Position numbers and translations under genes: made by a program. Under the pieces are notes generated by a model, which ran no database searches, was not told the origin of the DNA, and saw nothing but the letters and a program-made list of their open reading frames with translations. Positions 1 through 5,883 of a DNA stretch of 8,750 bases are shown here, piece after piece. Position 1 is the first letter of the stretch. Each line of letters begins with the position of its first letter. The DNA is taken from contig JANODG010000006.1 of NCBI GenBank assembly GCA_031412575.1, forward strand, positions 1 to 8,750. Direction: 5' to 3'. This DNA is from JAMLIO01 sp031412575 (lineage in GTDB: Bacteria; Bdellovibrionota; Bdellovibrionia; Bdellovibrionales; UBA1609).

Positions 1-29
1 ATGTAGTTAAATAATCTGTTCTATTCTTT

Positions 30-62
30 TTTGCGGGCGATTTACATTCACTATTAAATTAG
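30..62 (+). promoter_or_regulatory. Weak candidate Bacteroidota promoter before the first gene
   Basis: TTTG at 30-33 is followed after 21 nt by TAAATTAG at 55-62, one base off the TAnnTTTG -7 element known for Bacteroidota sigma factors. It lies about 65 nt upstream of the start at 128. In DNA this A+T-rich such a partial match can arise by chance. The TTTG is also part of a TTTTTTGCGG patch that recurs in later gaps, so the patch may have another role. Confidence 0.25.
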
Positions 63-127
63 TCCCTATAATTCATTTTAATAATCAAATAAGCCGTTTT
101 TAGACACTAATTAATAAATTAAATACT

Positions 128-301
128 ATGACACCGCAAGAAACATTTTATGCCCTTATGGAGGGTAAAAAAGTAAAGTTAATCGATAATGAGTTTAACA
201 GAATCAATAAAGAATTAGAAGTTGAAACCATTACTACAAATGTATTTTGAGTTTATCAAATTGAAGCCTCAGTTGTTAACCTTTATAATGAAGAATTATG
301 A
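128..301 (+). pseudogene. Small gene interrupted by an in-frame TGA
   Basis: From ATG 128 the frame reads 40 codons (MTPQETFYALMEGKK...) to a TGA at 248-250. It then stays open and protein-like (VYQIEASVVNLYNEEL) to a second TGA at 299-301. That final TGA overlaps the next start as ATGA (298-301), a typical coupled junction, so the intact gene probably ran to 301 with 57 codons. The first TGA follows a Phe codon and could be a mutated TGG (Trp). The intact length is close to the 55-residue protein at 3576, which also starts MTPQET. Function is not recognised. An alternative is a genuine 40-residue peptide ending at 250. Confidence 0.55.
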
Positions 302-459
302 AACTAATAAAACAGTCAAAGAAAAACGATATAAAAGTATTTGAACACTTTGTTAAAAATGAAGGTACTTATTACACAGTTACTAATTTTAATAATACAA
401 AATTTATAGAAAAGTTATCGTGCAACAACTTAAAAGATATAAACAAGTATATGCAATAA
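298..459 (+). CDS. Small basic protein of unknown function (53 aa)
   Basis: The ORF starts MKLIKQSKKNDIKVFEHFVK and ends at TAA 457-459. It is lysine-rich at the N-terminus, has no membrane segment and contains one cysteine near residue 42. The ATG shares bases with the TGA that closes the upstream reading frame (ATGA), which suggests translational coupling and supports this start. The leader GAAGAATT-ATG is the A-rich type seen throughout the window. A second ATG at 288 opens a different, much shorter frame and is less likely. No family is recognised; a nucleic-acid-binding role would be a guess from charge alone. Confidence 0.6.
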   Translation: MKLIKQSKKNDIKVFEHFVKNEGTYYTVTNFNNTKFIEKLSCNNLKDINKYMQ

Positions 460-487
460 TATTAATTAATAAACAAATTTATTTTTA

Positions 488-507
488 ATTTTCTTTTGCG
501 GAAATTT
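488..507 (+). repeat. Left arm of a perfect 20-nt inverted repeat
   Basis: The arm ATTTTCTTTTGCGGAAATTT at 488-507 is the exact reverse complement of 878-897. The two arms bracket the gene at 536-862 with 370 nt between them. The match stops at exactly 20 nt on both sides. The core TTTTGCGG recurs in other gaps (30-37 and 1173-1180). It could be the end of a small element, a regulator site, or a promoter-proximal element. Confidence 0.8.
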
Positions 508-535
508 GTAATGAATTTAAAAACACAATAATCTT

Positions 536-862
536 ATGAAAAATTTAAAATTTCAATTAGAAACTTACACAGAACTCCATTGGTGGAATATGGGTAAAAA
601 GACACTTTCTTTTAAAGGTCAATTAGATAGTTTATTAAAAGAACAAACAATTTCATTTAGTAAACGAGCTACAAAAACGGAAGGAATTTATAAGTTTAGA
701 TTTAAGAGTGGTCATGGAATTAGTTTTACTGCAAATGGCACAATTCAAGACTTCCCACACTTAGCAAAACAAGTAATTCAAATGGAATTAACTCGTATGG
801 GGGATAAGTCCCAATTATATGTGAGCGGTTGCTGGCGACCAAAAGTAACGGTTAATTTCTAA
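536..862 (+). CDS. Unknown basic protein (108 aa) between inverted repeats
   Basis: The protein starts MKNLKFQLETYTELHWWNMG and ends in KVTVNF. It is clearly lysine/arginine-rich, with alternating hydrophobic and polar residues typical of beta strands, a Trp-Trp pair at residues 16-17 and a single cysteine near the C-terminus. No signal peptide or membrane segment is seen. The ATG follows the leader ACAATAATCTT. It is separated from its neighbours by 76 nt upstream and 65 nt downstream, longer gaps than most here, and each gap holds one arm of the perfect 20-nt inverted repeat. The gene therefore looks like an independent unit, possibly an inserted one. No family is recognised. Confidence 0.75.
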   Translation: MKNLKFQLETYTELHWWNMGKKTLSFKGQLDSLLKEQTISFSKRATKTEGIYKFRFKSGHGISFTANGTIQDFPHLAKQVIQMELTRMGDKSQLYVSGCWRPKVTVNF

Positions 863-877
863 CTATTTTCCTGCCCT

Positions 878-897
878 AAATTTCCGCAAAAGAAAAT
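878..897 (-). repeat. Right arm of the perfect 20-nt inverted repeat
   Basis: AAATTTCCGCAAAAGAAAAT at 878-897 is the exact reverse complement of 488-507. It lies 16 nt after the stop of the 536-862 gene and 30 nt before the next start. No obvious direct target duplication was seen just outside the two arms. Confidence 0.8.
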
Positions 898-927
898 GGA
901 ACAAAATCTAATTTAAAAACAACAATT

Positions 928-1143
928 ATGAAAAATCAAAAAGCAGTATTTGAATTTGGAAATGAATACAATTGTACAGAGTTCTACGATGTAGATATTA
1001 ATGCAGGAGGTATCGAAGTAAGTTTAAACGGAGAACATTTAGGAAGTATTATAGATTTAACTATCCCTGATATTGAAGATGAAGAAGAAAATATTAAATT
1101 TGACAATGAAGTAATTGACTGGATTGTTGATAACGACTTTTAA
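928..1143 (+). CDS. Small acidic protein of unknown function (71 aa)
   Basis: The ORF starts MKNQKAVFEFGNEYNCTEFY and ends DWIVDNDF. It is strongly acidic, with a run of Asp/Glu around residues 48-55, and has one cysteine. The start follows the A-rich leader AACAACAATT-ATG. No membrane segment or signal peptide is present. Highly acidic small proteins in mobile DNA include DNA mimics, but nothing here shows that activity and no family is recognised. A TAAATTTG preceded at 19 nt by TTG (1073-1102) lies inside the 3' half and could be an internal promoter for the next gene, at low confidence. Confidence 0.75.
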   Translation: MKNQKAVFEFGNEYNCTEFYDVDINAGGIEVSLNGEHLGSIIDLTIPDIEDEEENIKFDNEVIDWIVDNDF

Positions 1144-1208
1144 ATATAAAAAAAACAGTTTCTTTTTTAGCTTTTTGCGGAAAATAAACATAAAAAACAA
1201 AAAATATT

Positions 1209-1481
1209 ATGAGTAATTACATTGATACAAGAGATTTAATAGAAGAGAGAGATACACTAAAACAAGACATTTTAGATAGTTTTTTAGAAACGTTCCCACA
1301 TTATGAGGATATGACCGATACTTTTGAAGATATACGCTTTGAAGAGGAAGAAATTGAAAGCTGGAAAGAAGATTGGAGGGACGAATTAAACGCTATTAGA
1401 GATACAAGAATATGTAGAAAAGTATCACGATTGTACACTTTGGGACTATCCTTTGGAAGAGTTGGAGTACACAAAAGATAA
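1209..1481 (+). CDS. Acidic helical protein, frameshifted after about residue 62
   Basis: The 90-residue ORF opens MSNYIDTRDLIEERDTLKQD and is acidic and helix-forming up to WKEDWRDELNAI (about residue 62). The remaining tail (CRKVSRLYTLGLSFGRVGVHKR) is basic and unlike the first part. The +1 frame over 1390-1539 instead reads as an acidic, plausible continuation and stops four nt before the next start. The gene was therefore probably 1209-1539, now carrying a net +1 shift near 1396-1405. The opening resembles a recurring group of mobile-element proteins that begin with an IDTRDL-like motif; this is from memory and its function is unknown. The visible ORF may still be translated as a hybrid. 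Confidence 0.65.
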   Translation: MSNYIDTRDLIEERDTLKQDILDSFLETFPHYEDMTDTFEDIRFEEEEIESWKEDWRDELNAIRDTRICRKVSRLYTLGLSFGRVGVHKR

Positions 1482-1539
1482 TTGCGAAGCTGCTATTTTG
1501 GTAGAAACAGAATTTGGTTTAAGAATTTGTGAAATTTAA
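1390..1539 (+). pseudogene. Out-of-frame 3' part of the 1209 gene
   Basis: This frame has no ATG but reads as good protein (IQEYVEKYHDCTLWDYPLEE ... FGLRICEI) to TAA 1537-1539. Its composition matches the acidic first part of the 1209 gene, not the basic tail of the current ORF. The stop lies four nt before the ATG at 1544, the same tight spacing seen at other junctions here. It is best read as the displaced C-terminal half of the upstream gene. A programmed +1 shift is possible, but no recognisable slippery stop context was seen. Confidence 0.6.
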
Positions 1540-1543
1540 AATT

Positions 1544-1789
1544 ATGAAAACATTTAAAAACTACTCAATAGAAACCTTTAACATAGTTACAGGAACAGAT
1601 TTAAAACAAACTATGACTTTTCAAGAAGCAATAGACGAAATAGAAAACGAAGAAGTAAATTATTTCTATGTTTCAAAACACAAAGAAGAAGTTTTAGAAG
1701 CTATTGAGGATAAAGAGGAAATAACAGACTTATTAGATTTAAAACTAATCTTCATTGAGGAATTGGGTATTTGTATAGCAACTTATTAA
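1544..1789 (+). CDS. Small acidic protein of unknown function (81 aa)
   Basis: The protein starts MKTFKNYSIETFNIVTGTDL and ends EELGICIATY. It is Glu-rich through the middle (EAIDEIENEEVNYF, then a second acidic helix-like stretch) with a short hydrophobic C-terminus. The ATG at 1544 is preferred over an in-frame GTG at 1529: the GTG lies inside the 3' end of the upstream displaced frame, while ATG 1544 has the usual TAAAATT leader. The next gene starts 12 nt after the stop. No domain is recognised, and no membrane segment or signal peptide is seen. Confidence 0.75.
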   Translation: MKTFKNYSIETFNIVTGTDLKQTMTFQEAIDEIENEEVNYFYVSKHKEEVLEAIEDKEEITDLLDLKLIFIEELGICIATY

Positions 1790-1801
1790 AAATAAAATAT
1801 T

Positions 1802-2071
1802 ATGAGCAATTATCATTTAGACGTAAAAGTAACAATTTGGGAACGTTATGAATTTGAAAGCGAAAAACAAATGTTAGAGGCAAAAGCAAAATTAGAAAGT
1901 GGAGAACTTATAACAACTTTAGATGTTAGCGACACTTACGACCTACAAGGAGTGTTGTTAGAAGACACTTTAGAAGAAATAGAGCTGTATGATAACAACG
2001 ACCAGCCTACAATGGAACTTTTTAGTGAGGGAAAAGTTATTTGGAGTAATTCCGAACAGAATGAAGACTAA
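1802..2071 (+). CDS. Small acidic protein (89 aa), mobile-element type
   Basis: The ORF starts MSNYHLDVKVTIWERYEFES and closes with GKVIWSNSEQNED. An N-terminal strand (VKVTIWERYEF) is followed by a Glu/Lys helix (about residues 22-34) and a C-terminal pattern ending in a strand with VIWSN. A similar order of motifs (VTIW near the start, IW near the end) is familiar from anonymous proteins of Bacteroidota mobile elements, from memory only, without known function. No cysteine, membrane segment or signal peptide is present. The leader is AAAATATT-ATG. Confidence 0.75.
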   Translation: MSNYHLDVKVTIWERYEFESEKQMLEAKAKLESGELITTLDVSDTYDLQGVLLEDTLEEIELYDNNDQPTMELFSEGKVIWSNSEQNED

Positions 2072-2090
2072 TTTCTGAAAAAATAAAAAT

Positions 2091-2393
2091 ATGAAAACGC
2101 TAATATTACAAGGGGAACAACATAAATTTGAATATCTTTACAAATCAATTACTTTAGAAGATAAAGACAAGGATTTAATACCTTATGAAGCAGAAATAAG
2201 AGTTTATGTAGCCAACAGCACAGAAACTGAAATAGGAGATTTGAGAGAACTGGCAGACGATGAGTTTATGACAGAAGTAGAAAGACAAGGTAAGGTTTAC
2301 ACTTTACAAGGTTTTCAAATAGCGGTTAATTATGAAGAACTTTACTTAGACGAGAGTTATATCAGATTTATTTCAGTTCCTTTGCCTGTTTAA
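2091..2393 (+). CDS. Unknown acidic protein (100 aa)
   Basis: The protein starts MKTLILQGEQHKFEYLYKSI and ends RFISVPLPV. It is acidic, mixed alpha/beta in pattern, lacks cysteine and has no membrane segment. Its ATG lies 19 nt after the previous stop with an A-rich leader. The next gene, the DNA-repair glycosylase, starts 17 nt after its stop, so the two are probably co-transcribed. No family is recognised and no role can be assigned beyond that neighbourhood. Confidence 0.75.
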   Translation: MKTLILQGEQHKFEYLYKSITLEDKDKDLIPYEAEIRVYVANSTETEIGDLRELADDEFMTEVERQGKVYTLQGFQIAVNYEELYLDESYIRFISVPLPV

Positions 2394-2410
2394 CTTTTTA
2401 TTCCAAAATT

Positions 2411-2830
2411 ATGACAAGAGTATCAGTAGGATTTGTACACCAACTAACGGACAAACATTTAAATAAAGAACGTATAGAAGTATTAAGAATCCCTAATAAA
2501 ATCAAACAGAATAAATATGTTAGTAAACCTATTGATAAGTTTACTTTAAATGCGGGTCACGAATTGAGCCTTATGAACAAAGTTCTTTTCTTAAAGAAAC
2601 ATTACGAAGCATTAACAGAAGAATGTATTAGGCGAGGATTTAATCCAACAGACTATTCGGATGCGTTTAATGATATTCCAAGCCATTTAATGAACGATTA
2701 TACACCAACACAGTATGATAGACAGATTGTAAGAGAACGTATAACAGAACGGCTAAAAACAATGCAACACTTGAAGTATTATAGAGAATCAATTACAGTT
2801 GAAGAAGCCATTAACAAATTAAATGATTAA
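2411..2830 (+). CDS. denV: Pyrimidine-dimer DNA glycosylase/AP lyase (T4 endonuclease V-like)
   Basis: This 139-residue protein matches phage T4 endonuclease V (DenV, 138 residues) along its length. T4 DenV cuts the glycosyl bond 5' of a UV-induced cyclobutane pyrimidine dimer and then the backbone, starting base excision repair. The start is MTR, so Thr2 becomes the N-terminal nucleophile after Met removal. Arg3, His16, catalytic Glu23 and Arg26 sit at the same positions as in T4; Arg22 is replaced by Ile. The block LNAGH (47-51), the helix ending ECIRRGFN (71-78), DIP (88-90) and KYY (122-124) also correspond to T4 blocks. The ATG is fixed by Thr2 and by the leader CAAAATT. It is followed four nt later by the zinc-ribbon gene. 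Family assignment is strong; substrate specificity is inferred. Confidence 0.93.
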   Translation: MTRVSVGFVHQLTDKHLNKERIEVLRIPNKIKQNKYVSKPIDKFTLNAGHELSLMNKVLFLKKHYEALTEECIRRGFNPTDYSDAFNDIPSHLMNDYTPTQYDRQIVRERITERLKTMQHLKYYRESITVEEAINKLND

Positions 2831-2833
2831 ATT

Positions 2834-3058
2834 ATGAAAACTAAGGAAGAAAAAATACTAGAACAAATTGAATTACAAAATAAAATTCAATCCGCAGGCT
2901 TTAATATAGTAAATTGCGGTAATTGCGGAAGTGTAGTTTTACACGAATGCAATGACGAGGATAGTATAGACTGCCCTTATTGTGATGAAACAATGAGTAA
3001 GAGTGATTGTCCTGATTTTCTTTATGATGGTTTAGAGTTAAGTAATGAATTTTTATAA
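2834..3058 (+). CDS. Small zinc-ribbon protein (74 aa)
   Basis: The first 22 residues form a charged helix-like segment (KTKEEKILEQIELQNKI). Then come C28-x2-C31 and C47-x2-C50, a spacing typical of a four-cysteine zinc ribbon; Cys39 and Cys59 are extra. The C-terminus is acidic. Such ribbons usually bind nucleic acid or stabilise a small fold; zinc binding is inferred from spacing. The ATG follows the DenV-like gene by three nt (TAA-ATT-ATG), which implies co-transcription and possibly coupled translation. Any functional tie to repair is only positional. Confidence 0.8.
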   Translation: MKTKEEKILEQIELQNKIQSAGFNIVNCGNCGSVVLHECNDEDSIDCPYCDETMSKSDCPDFLYDGLELSNEFL

Positions 3059-3069
3059 AAACTAAAATT

Positions 3070-3291
3070 ATGAAAAATACAGAATATTGGCTTTGGTATT
3101 GGGGAGTAAACCAAATAGACACTACAATTCACTCAAAGAAAAAGAAATTTACAGATTTTAATGAAATGAAAAACTATTCCGCAAAACACAGTGATAAACA
3201 TAAATGGATTGGTAAAGACTATTGGTCTAACTATGATAAAATACAAGAAAGATACGAACCAATAAAAAATAAGAATTATGAGAAATTATAA
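3070..3291 (+). CDS. Aromatic-rich basic protein of unknown function (73 aa)
   Basis: The ORF starts MKNTEYWLWYWGVNQIDTTI. It has Trp at 7, 9 and 11 and two more near 46 and 52, many tyrosines, and a KKKK run near residue 23. It has no cysteine. The aromatic start is too short and polar for a membrane anchor. The stop lies 14 nt inside the next gene (overlap 3278-3291), suggesting coupled translation. The leader is AAACTAAAATT-ATG. No family is recognised. Confidence 0.7.
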   Translation: MKNTEYWLWYWGVNQIDTTIHSKKKKFTDFNEMKNYSAKHSDKHKWIGKDYWSNYDKIQERYEPIKNKNYEKL

Positions 3292-3571
3292 AAAATACCG
3301 TTCTACCGTTATTAATTTATTTCAATCTTTTTTGGCGGAAAAAATAAATAAAAAAGAGTTTGTTTCAGAACTATATAAAATTGAAATGGAATTAGGAGGT
3401 AATGAAATAGACAATGACCTATGGTTTAGATTTTCAGATGACGACACTCTAATTACAACAGTTTGTAACCTAGATATTGATTTAGAAGGCTCTAAAAACG
3501 AAAAATATGTAAGAGAGCAAATGCAAATAGCAATAAATAACCCAAAAGAATTGAAAATTTATTATTCATAA
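3278..3571 (+). CDS. Unknown acidic protein (97 aa)
   Basis: The protein starts MRNYKKYRSTVINLFQSFLA. Residues about 7-36 look like a helix-turn-helix of amphipathic helices (VINLFQSFLAEKINKKEF), followed by an acidic middle (RFSDDDTLITT) and a C-terminal helix ending KELKIYYS. It overlaps the preceding gene by 14 nt, and the next ATG is five nt after its stop, so it sits in the tightest part of the gene run. The layout resembles small toxin/immunity-like or anti-defence proteins only in size. No family is recognised. Confidence 0.7.
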   Translation: MRNYKKYRSTVINLFQSFLAEKINKKEFVSELYKIEMELGGNEIDNDLWFRFSDDDTLITTVCNLDIDLEGSKNEKYVREQMQIAINNPKELKIYYS

Positions 3572-3575
3572 CACT

Positions 3576-3743
3576 ATGACACCACAAGAAACAACTAAAA
3601 CAGGACAAGAAGTTGCAGAAAAAACAGGATGGGATGGTTTAGAAATATCTTTAATATTTTTAGAAGCCTTAACAGATGCTAACTTTCACAGTTTGAGAAA
3701 GAAATTAGAAGTAATTATTAATGAAGAGTTTGAATTAAATTAA
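3576..3743 (+). CDS. Small helical protein (55 aa)
   Basis: The ORF reads MTPQETTKTGQEVAEKTGWD and continues with LEISLIFLEALTDANFHSLR to TAA 3741-3743. It is predicted helical from sequence. The segment TGWDGLE...LTDANFHSLR is reminiscent of small anonymous proteins in Bacteroidota mobile DNA (memory only). Its first six residues and the 21 nt around its start (3573-3593) match the damaged gene at 128 with a single base difference, though the proteins then diverge. The ATG lies five nt after the previous stop. Function unknown. Confidence 0.7.
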   Translation: MTPQETTKTGQEVAEKTGWDGLEISLIFLEALTDANFHSLRKKLEVIINEEFELN

Positions 3744-3786
3744 AAACAAAAGGAAGAGCCGACCATAGAAAACAGGCAAAAAGATT

Positions 3787-4464
3787 ATGAGAAAAGCAGA
3801 ATTTAAAAAAAAAGTTGAGAAAACAACAAATAGACAGGGTGATTTAATTTTATCGGTTTATAAAGCATCACAATATCGTTGGGAAGAAACTTGTGACCCG
3901 CAAATAGATGATGAGGAATACTTCTTTACAGAAGGGGAAGCGGTAGAATACTCTGAAACAATCAATGTAAACATAGGCTTCCAAATACAGGTTGATAGAA
4001 TTGATTTTGAATATGCTGATTTTAATTGGGAAATTAACTTCGGAGCAGATAGAGAAATTGCGGATTTTTTACCATCAAGATGCGAATTTGAGACAGTTTA
4101 TTACGGAGATTTTAACAACGGTGCGGACATTGTAGGTGCAATAATTGTACGTTGGAGTTATGAAAAGTACGTAGGATATTGCAGAAACCTAGAAGATATT
4201 GGAATTGCAGGAGAATACCCATTTCAAGAGTTTAGAACAGAAAGGGATTTAATCACAGGAAACGAGGAAAGCACATTTAGAAGTAATTACAACGTACTTC
4301 TCAAAAAAGATGAGGTAGAAAGTGTTTCAAACATAAGAGAAGTCGTAGAAGAAGAGTTACAGAGTGGTCATTGGAAGTGGAATTATTTTAGAAACAATCC
4401 TAATTCTTATCATATTGCAGAAAGATTAAATGAGTTGTTTGGAAAGGTTATAATTTACGTTTAG
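3787..4464 (+). CDS. Unknown acidic protein (225 aa), largest in the window
   Basis: The protein starts MRKAEFKKKVEKTTNRQGDL. After a basic N-terminus it is acidic, with a Glu/Asp-rich patch near residues 36-52 and many aromatic residues. A strand-rich middle (about 57-130) contains VNIGFQIQV and DIVGAIIVRW, the latter a short hydrophobic strand, not a membrane helix. The C-terminal part has a helix (about 180-193) and a Trp-rich segment GHWKWNYF. No catalytic motif, signal peptide or membrane segment was recognised. It is preceded by a 43-nt gap and followed by an 88-nt gap, so it may be less tightly coupled than its neighbours. The stop is TAG. Confidence 0.8.
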   Translation: MRKAEFKKKVEKTTNRQGDLILSVYKASQYRWEETCDPQIDDEEYFFTEGEAVEYSETINVNIGFQIQVDRIDFEYADFNWEINFGADREIADFLPSRCEFETVYYGDFNNGADIVGAIIVRWSYEKYVGYCRNLEDIGIAGEYPFQEFRTERDLITGNEESTFRSNYNVLLKKDEVESVSNIREVVEEELQSGHWKWNYFRNNPNSYHIAERLNELFGKVIIYV

Positions 4465-4552
4465 AATACGATAATAGCCGTTTTGAGCAACAATAAAGTA
4501 AAAGTGAGTACAGTATATTAACTAGAAATTTTAATTCTTAAAAACTAATATT

Positions 4553-4897
4553 ATGAATAGAGTAATAAATTGCACGAAAATAAATTGGAGTAAAAACTTT
4601 GAAAAGAATATACTCAAACACTTTCCAAAAGACTGTGGAGATATATTTTTAGATGTTGTGGGAATGTTTAGAGACAGGTTTTACGGAGCAAGATACTTAA
4701 ACAAAGCAGTTTTTATTATAGATGGAAAATGCTTAGAATTAATTGTTACTCACAATGATAGTATAGGATGGGATGATTATACAGACTGGGAATCACACGA
4801 AAGAAAATATCAAAATTGGGCAAAATCTACTGTTTTATATCTTTTGTCGGAAAATAAAGAAAAGATAACAGAATTTTTAACCGAAGAATTAGTATGA
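4553..4897 (+). CDS. Unknown protein (114 aa)
   Basis: The ORF starts MNRVINCTKINWSKNFEKNI and ends KITEFLTEELV. A charged, helix-rich first third is followed by a strand pair (KAVFIIDGKCLELIVTH), an aromatic stretch with several Trp and a C-terminal helix. Cysteines are present at 7, 28 and about 60 without zinc spacing. The TGA stop (4895-4897) overlaps an ATG at 4894, an ATGA junction, although that downstream frame is now broken. The start has the leader AAAACTAATATT. No family is recognised. Confidence 0.75.
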   Translation: MNRVINCTKINWSKNFEKNILKHFPKDCGDIFLDVVGMFRDRFYGARYLNKAVFIIDGKCLELIVTHNDSIGWDDYTDWESHERKYQNWAKSTVLYLLSENKEKITEFLTEELV

Positions 4898-4988
4898 ATT
4901 TCCTCTTAGTAAGCAGTTATTAAAATCTTATGCAAAAGAAGAGTTGATTTATACTTCGCAAATTAAAACAAATAAAACAGAAATAAAA

Positions 4989-5327
4989 ATGATAACACTA
5001 CATGTAACAATAGGTGGAAACTTACTAATTGAACTTGAAAACAAAAAATCCGCAAAAAGAGAACTGAAAGAAATAATTGAAAAAGCTACTAATACAGATG
5101 CTATACTAACTGATTTATTAGAGACAGGAAATTATCTTGGGAATGACTGGCATGCGGTTGATGGCTGTCTTACGGAGCGTCCAATAATTGGATGGGGAAG
5201 TATATACGAAGAGGGAGAGGATTTCCCAACAGATTATGAGAAAGTGTGGCATTATCCTCAATATGAGCTTTACTCTTTTTCTGAAATCTTATTAAAAGAG
5301 GGAAAAGTAATATTTCAAAAAGTTTAA
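4989..5327 (+). CDS. Unknown acidic protein (112 aa), probably missing its original N-terminus
   Basis: From ATG 4989 the protein reads MITLHVTIGGNLLIELENKK and ends EGKVIFQKV. The N-terminal strand is followed by a Lys/Glu helix, a central aromatic segment (GNDWHAVDGCL, then IIGWGSIYEE) and a C-terminal strand. The same frame is open back to 4893 and looks coding there (FPLSKQLLKSYAKEELIYTS), but it has no ATG. An ATG at 4894, in an ATGA overlap with the previous stop, would enter this frame if one T were added at the TTT of 4899-4901. The ancestral gene was thus probably 4894-5327 (about 144 aa). TTG 4944 is another possible start. Confidence 0.7.
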   Translation: MITLHVTIGGNLLIELENKKSAKRELKEIIEKATNTDAILTDLLETGNYLGNDWHAVDGCLTERPIIGWGSIYEEGEDFPTDYEKVWHYPQYELYSFSEILLKEGKVIFQKV

Positions 5328-5345
5328 TTATAAAAAAGAAGAAAC

Positions 5346-5603
5346 ATGAAAAACCTGGAAGAATATTTAGAAGTACACTACGACATAGTAGAATTTATAT
5401 CAGACCATTTAATGACGACATGGACGGATAGTTCTGTAATCAAACAACGCTACGAAGCACATGGAAGAGGTGCTATGTATGAATTAAGTAAAGAATGGAC
5501 AGATATTTTTATGCGGAATTATGAAGATACTGAATGGGGCGAAGATATGGAATATTACGATACAATTGGAGAATTTTGTTGGGCAAAAAATAAAGAAGTG
5601 TAA
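5346..5603 (+). CDS. Unknown acidic protein (85 aa)
   Basis: The ORF starts MKNLEEYLEVHYDIVEFISD and is rich in Glu, Asp, Tyr and Trp. It appears mostly helical, with WTDSSVIKQRYEAHGRGAMY in the middle and an acidic stretch EDTEWGEDMEYYD before the end. One cysteine lies near the C-terminus. It starts 18 nt after the previous stop with the purine-rich leader AAAAAAGAAGAAAC-ATG. A 12-codon ORF directly behind its stop (5604-5642) is too short to call. No family is recognised. Confidence 0.75.
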   Translation: MKNLEEYLEVHYDIVEFISDHLMTTWTDSSVIKQRYEAHGRGAMYELSKEWTDIFMRNYEDTEWGEDMEYYDTIGEFCWAKNKEV

Positions 5604-5678
5604 ATGTATGTATTCAAAAGCGAAACAGAAATTATAAAATAAAAAATCGGCAAAAACATTTAAAAACAGAAAAATACT

Positions 5679-5870
5679 ATGGAAAACACATTATTAAACA
5701 AAGCAAAAGCATTATATCCGAAAGATACTTTATTTTTATCAAGTACAGGAAACCTTAAATCTCCTATGAGAGTATCAACTTTAAAAGAATCTGAAACATA
5801 TAAGGGTAGTATATATAACTCAGAAGGCGGGTGTATTTATGATGGATTAAATTGGGCAAAGAAAGTTTAA
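5679..5870 (+). CDS. Small protein (63 aa), mobile-element type
   Basis: The protein starts MENTLLNKAKALYPKDTLFL and ends GGCIYDGLNWAKKV. The order ALYPKDTLF, STGN, then a Gly-Gly strand and a NWAKK end is familiar from anonymous Bacteroidota phage/plasmid proteins (from memory) and suggests a compact beta fold. It is neutral to basic, with one cysteine and no membrane segment. The leader is GAAAAATACT-ATG, after a 75-nt gap containing no clear promoter. It is the last gene before the cassette array; 13 nt after its stop begins a 15-codon gene start that is cut by a half attC-like site. Confidence 0.75.
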   Translation: MENTLLNKAKALYPKDTLFLSSTGNLKSPMRVSTLKESETYKGSIYNSEGGCIYDGLNWAKKV

Positions 5871-5883
5871 AATTAAACATATT

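Noticed and set aside
128..301. TGA read as tryptophan across the element
   Set aside because: TGG codons are common in the other genes, and no other gene shows internal TGA codons, so a single mutation is simpler.
1529..1543. GTG start for the 1544 gene
   Set aside because: It lies inside the displaced 3' end of the upstream gene; ATG 1544 has the window's standard leader.
2901..3122. Minus-strand ORF of 73 codons
   Set aside because: It is antisense to the zinc-ribbon gene and the 3070 start, lacks a suitable leader, and its sequence is low in protein character.
4465..4552. Possible promoter or read-through extension in the gap after the 3787 gene
   Set aside because: TTTTG at 4484-4488 has no acceptable TAnnTTTG partner, and the in-frame extension past TAG is not convincingly protein-like.
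5604..5642. 12-codon ORF right after the 5346 gene
   Set aside because: Too short, with no supporting leader or neighbour; could be chance in A+T-rich DNA.
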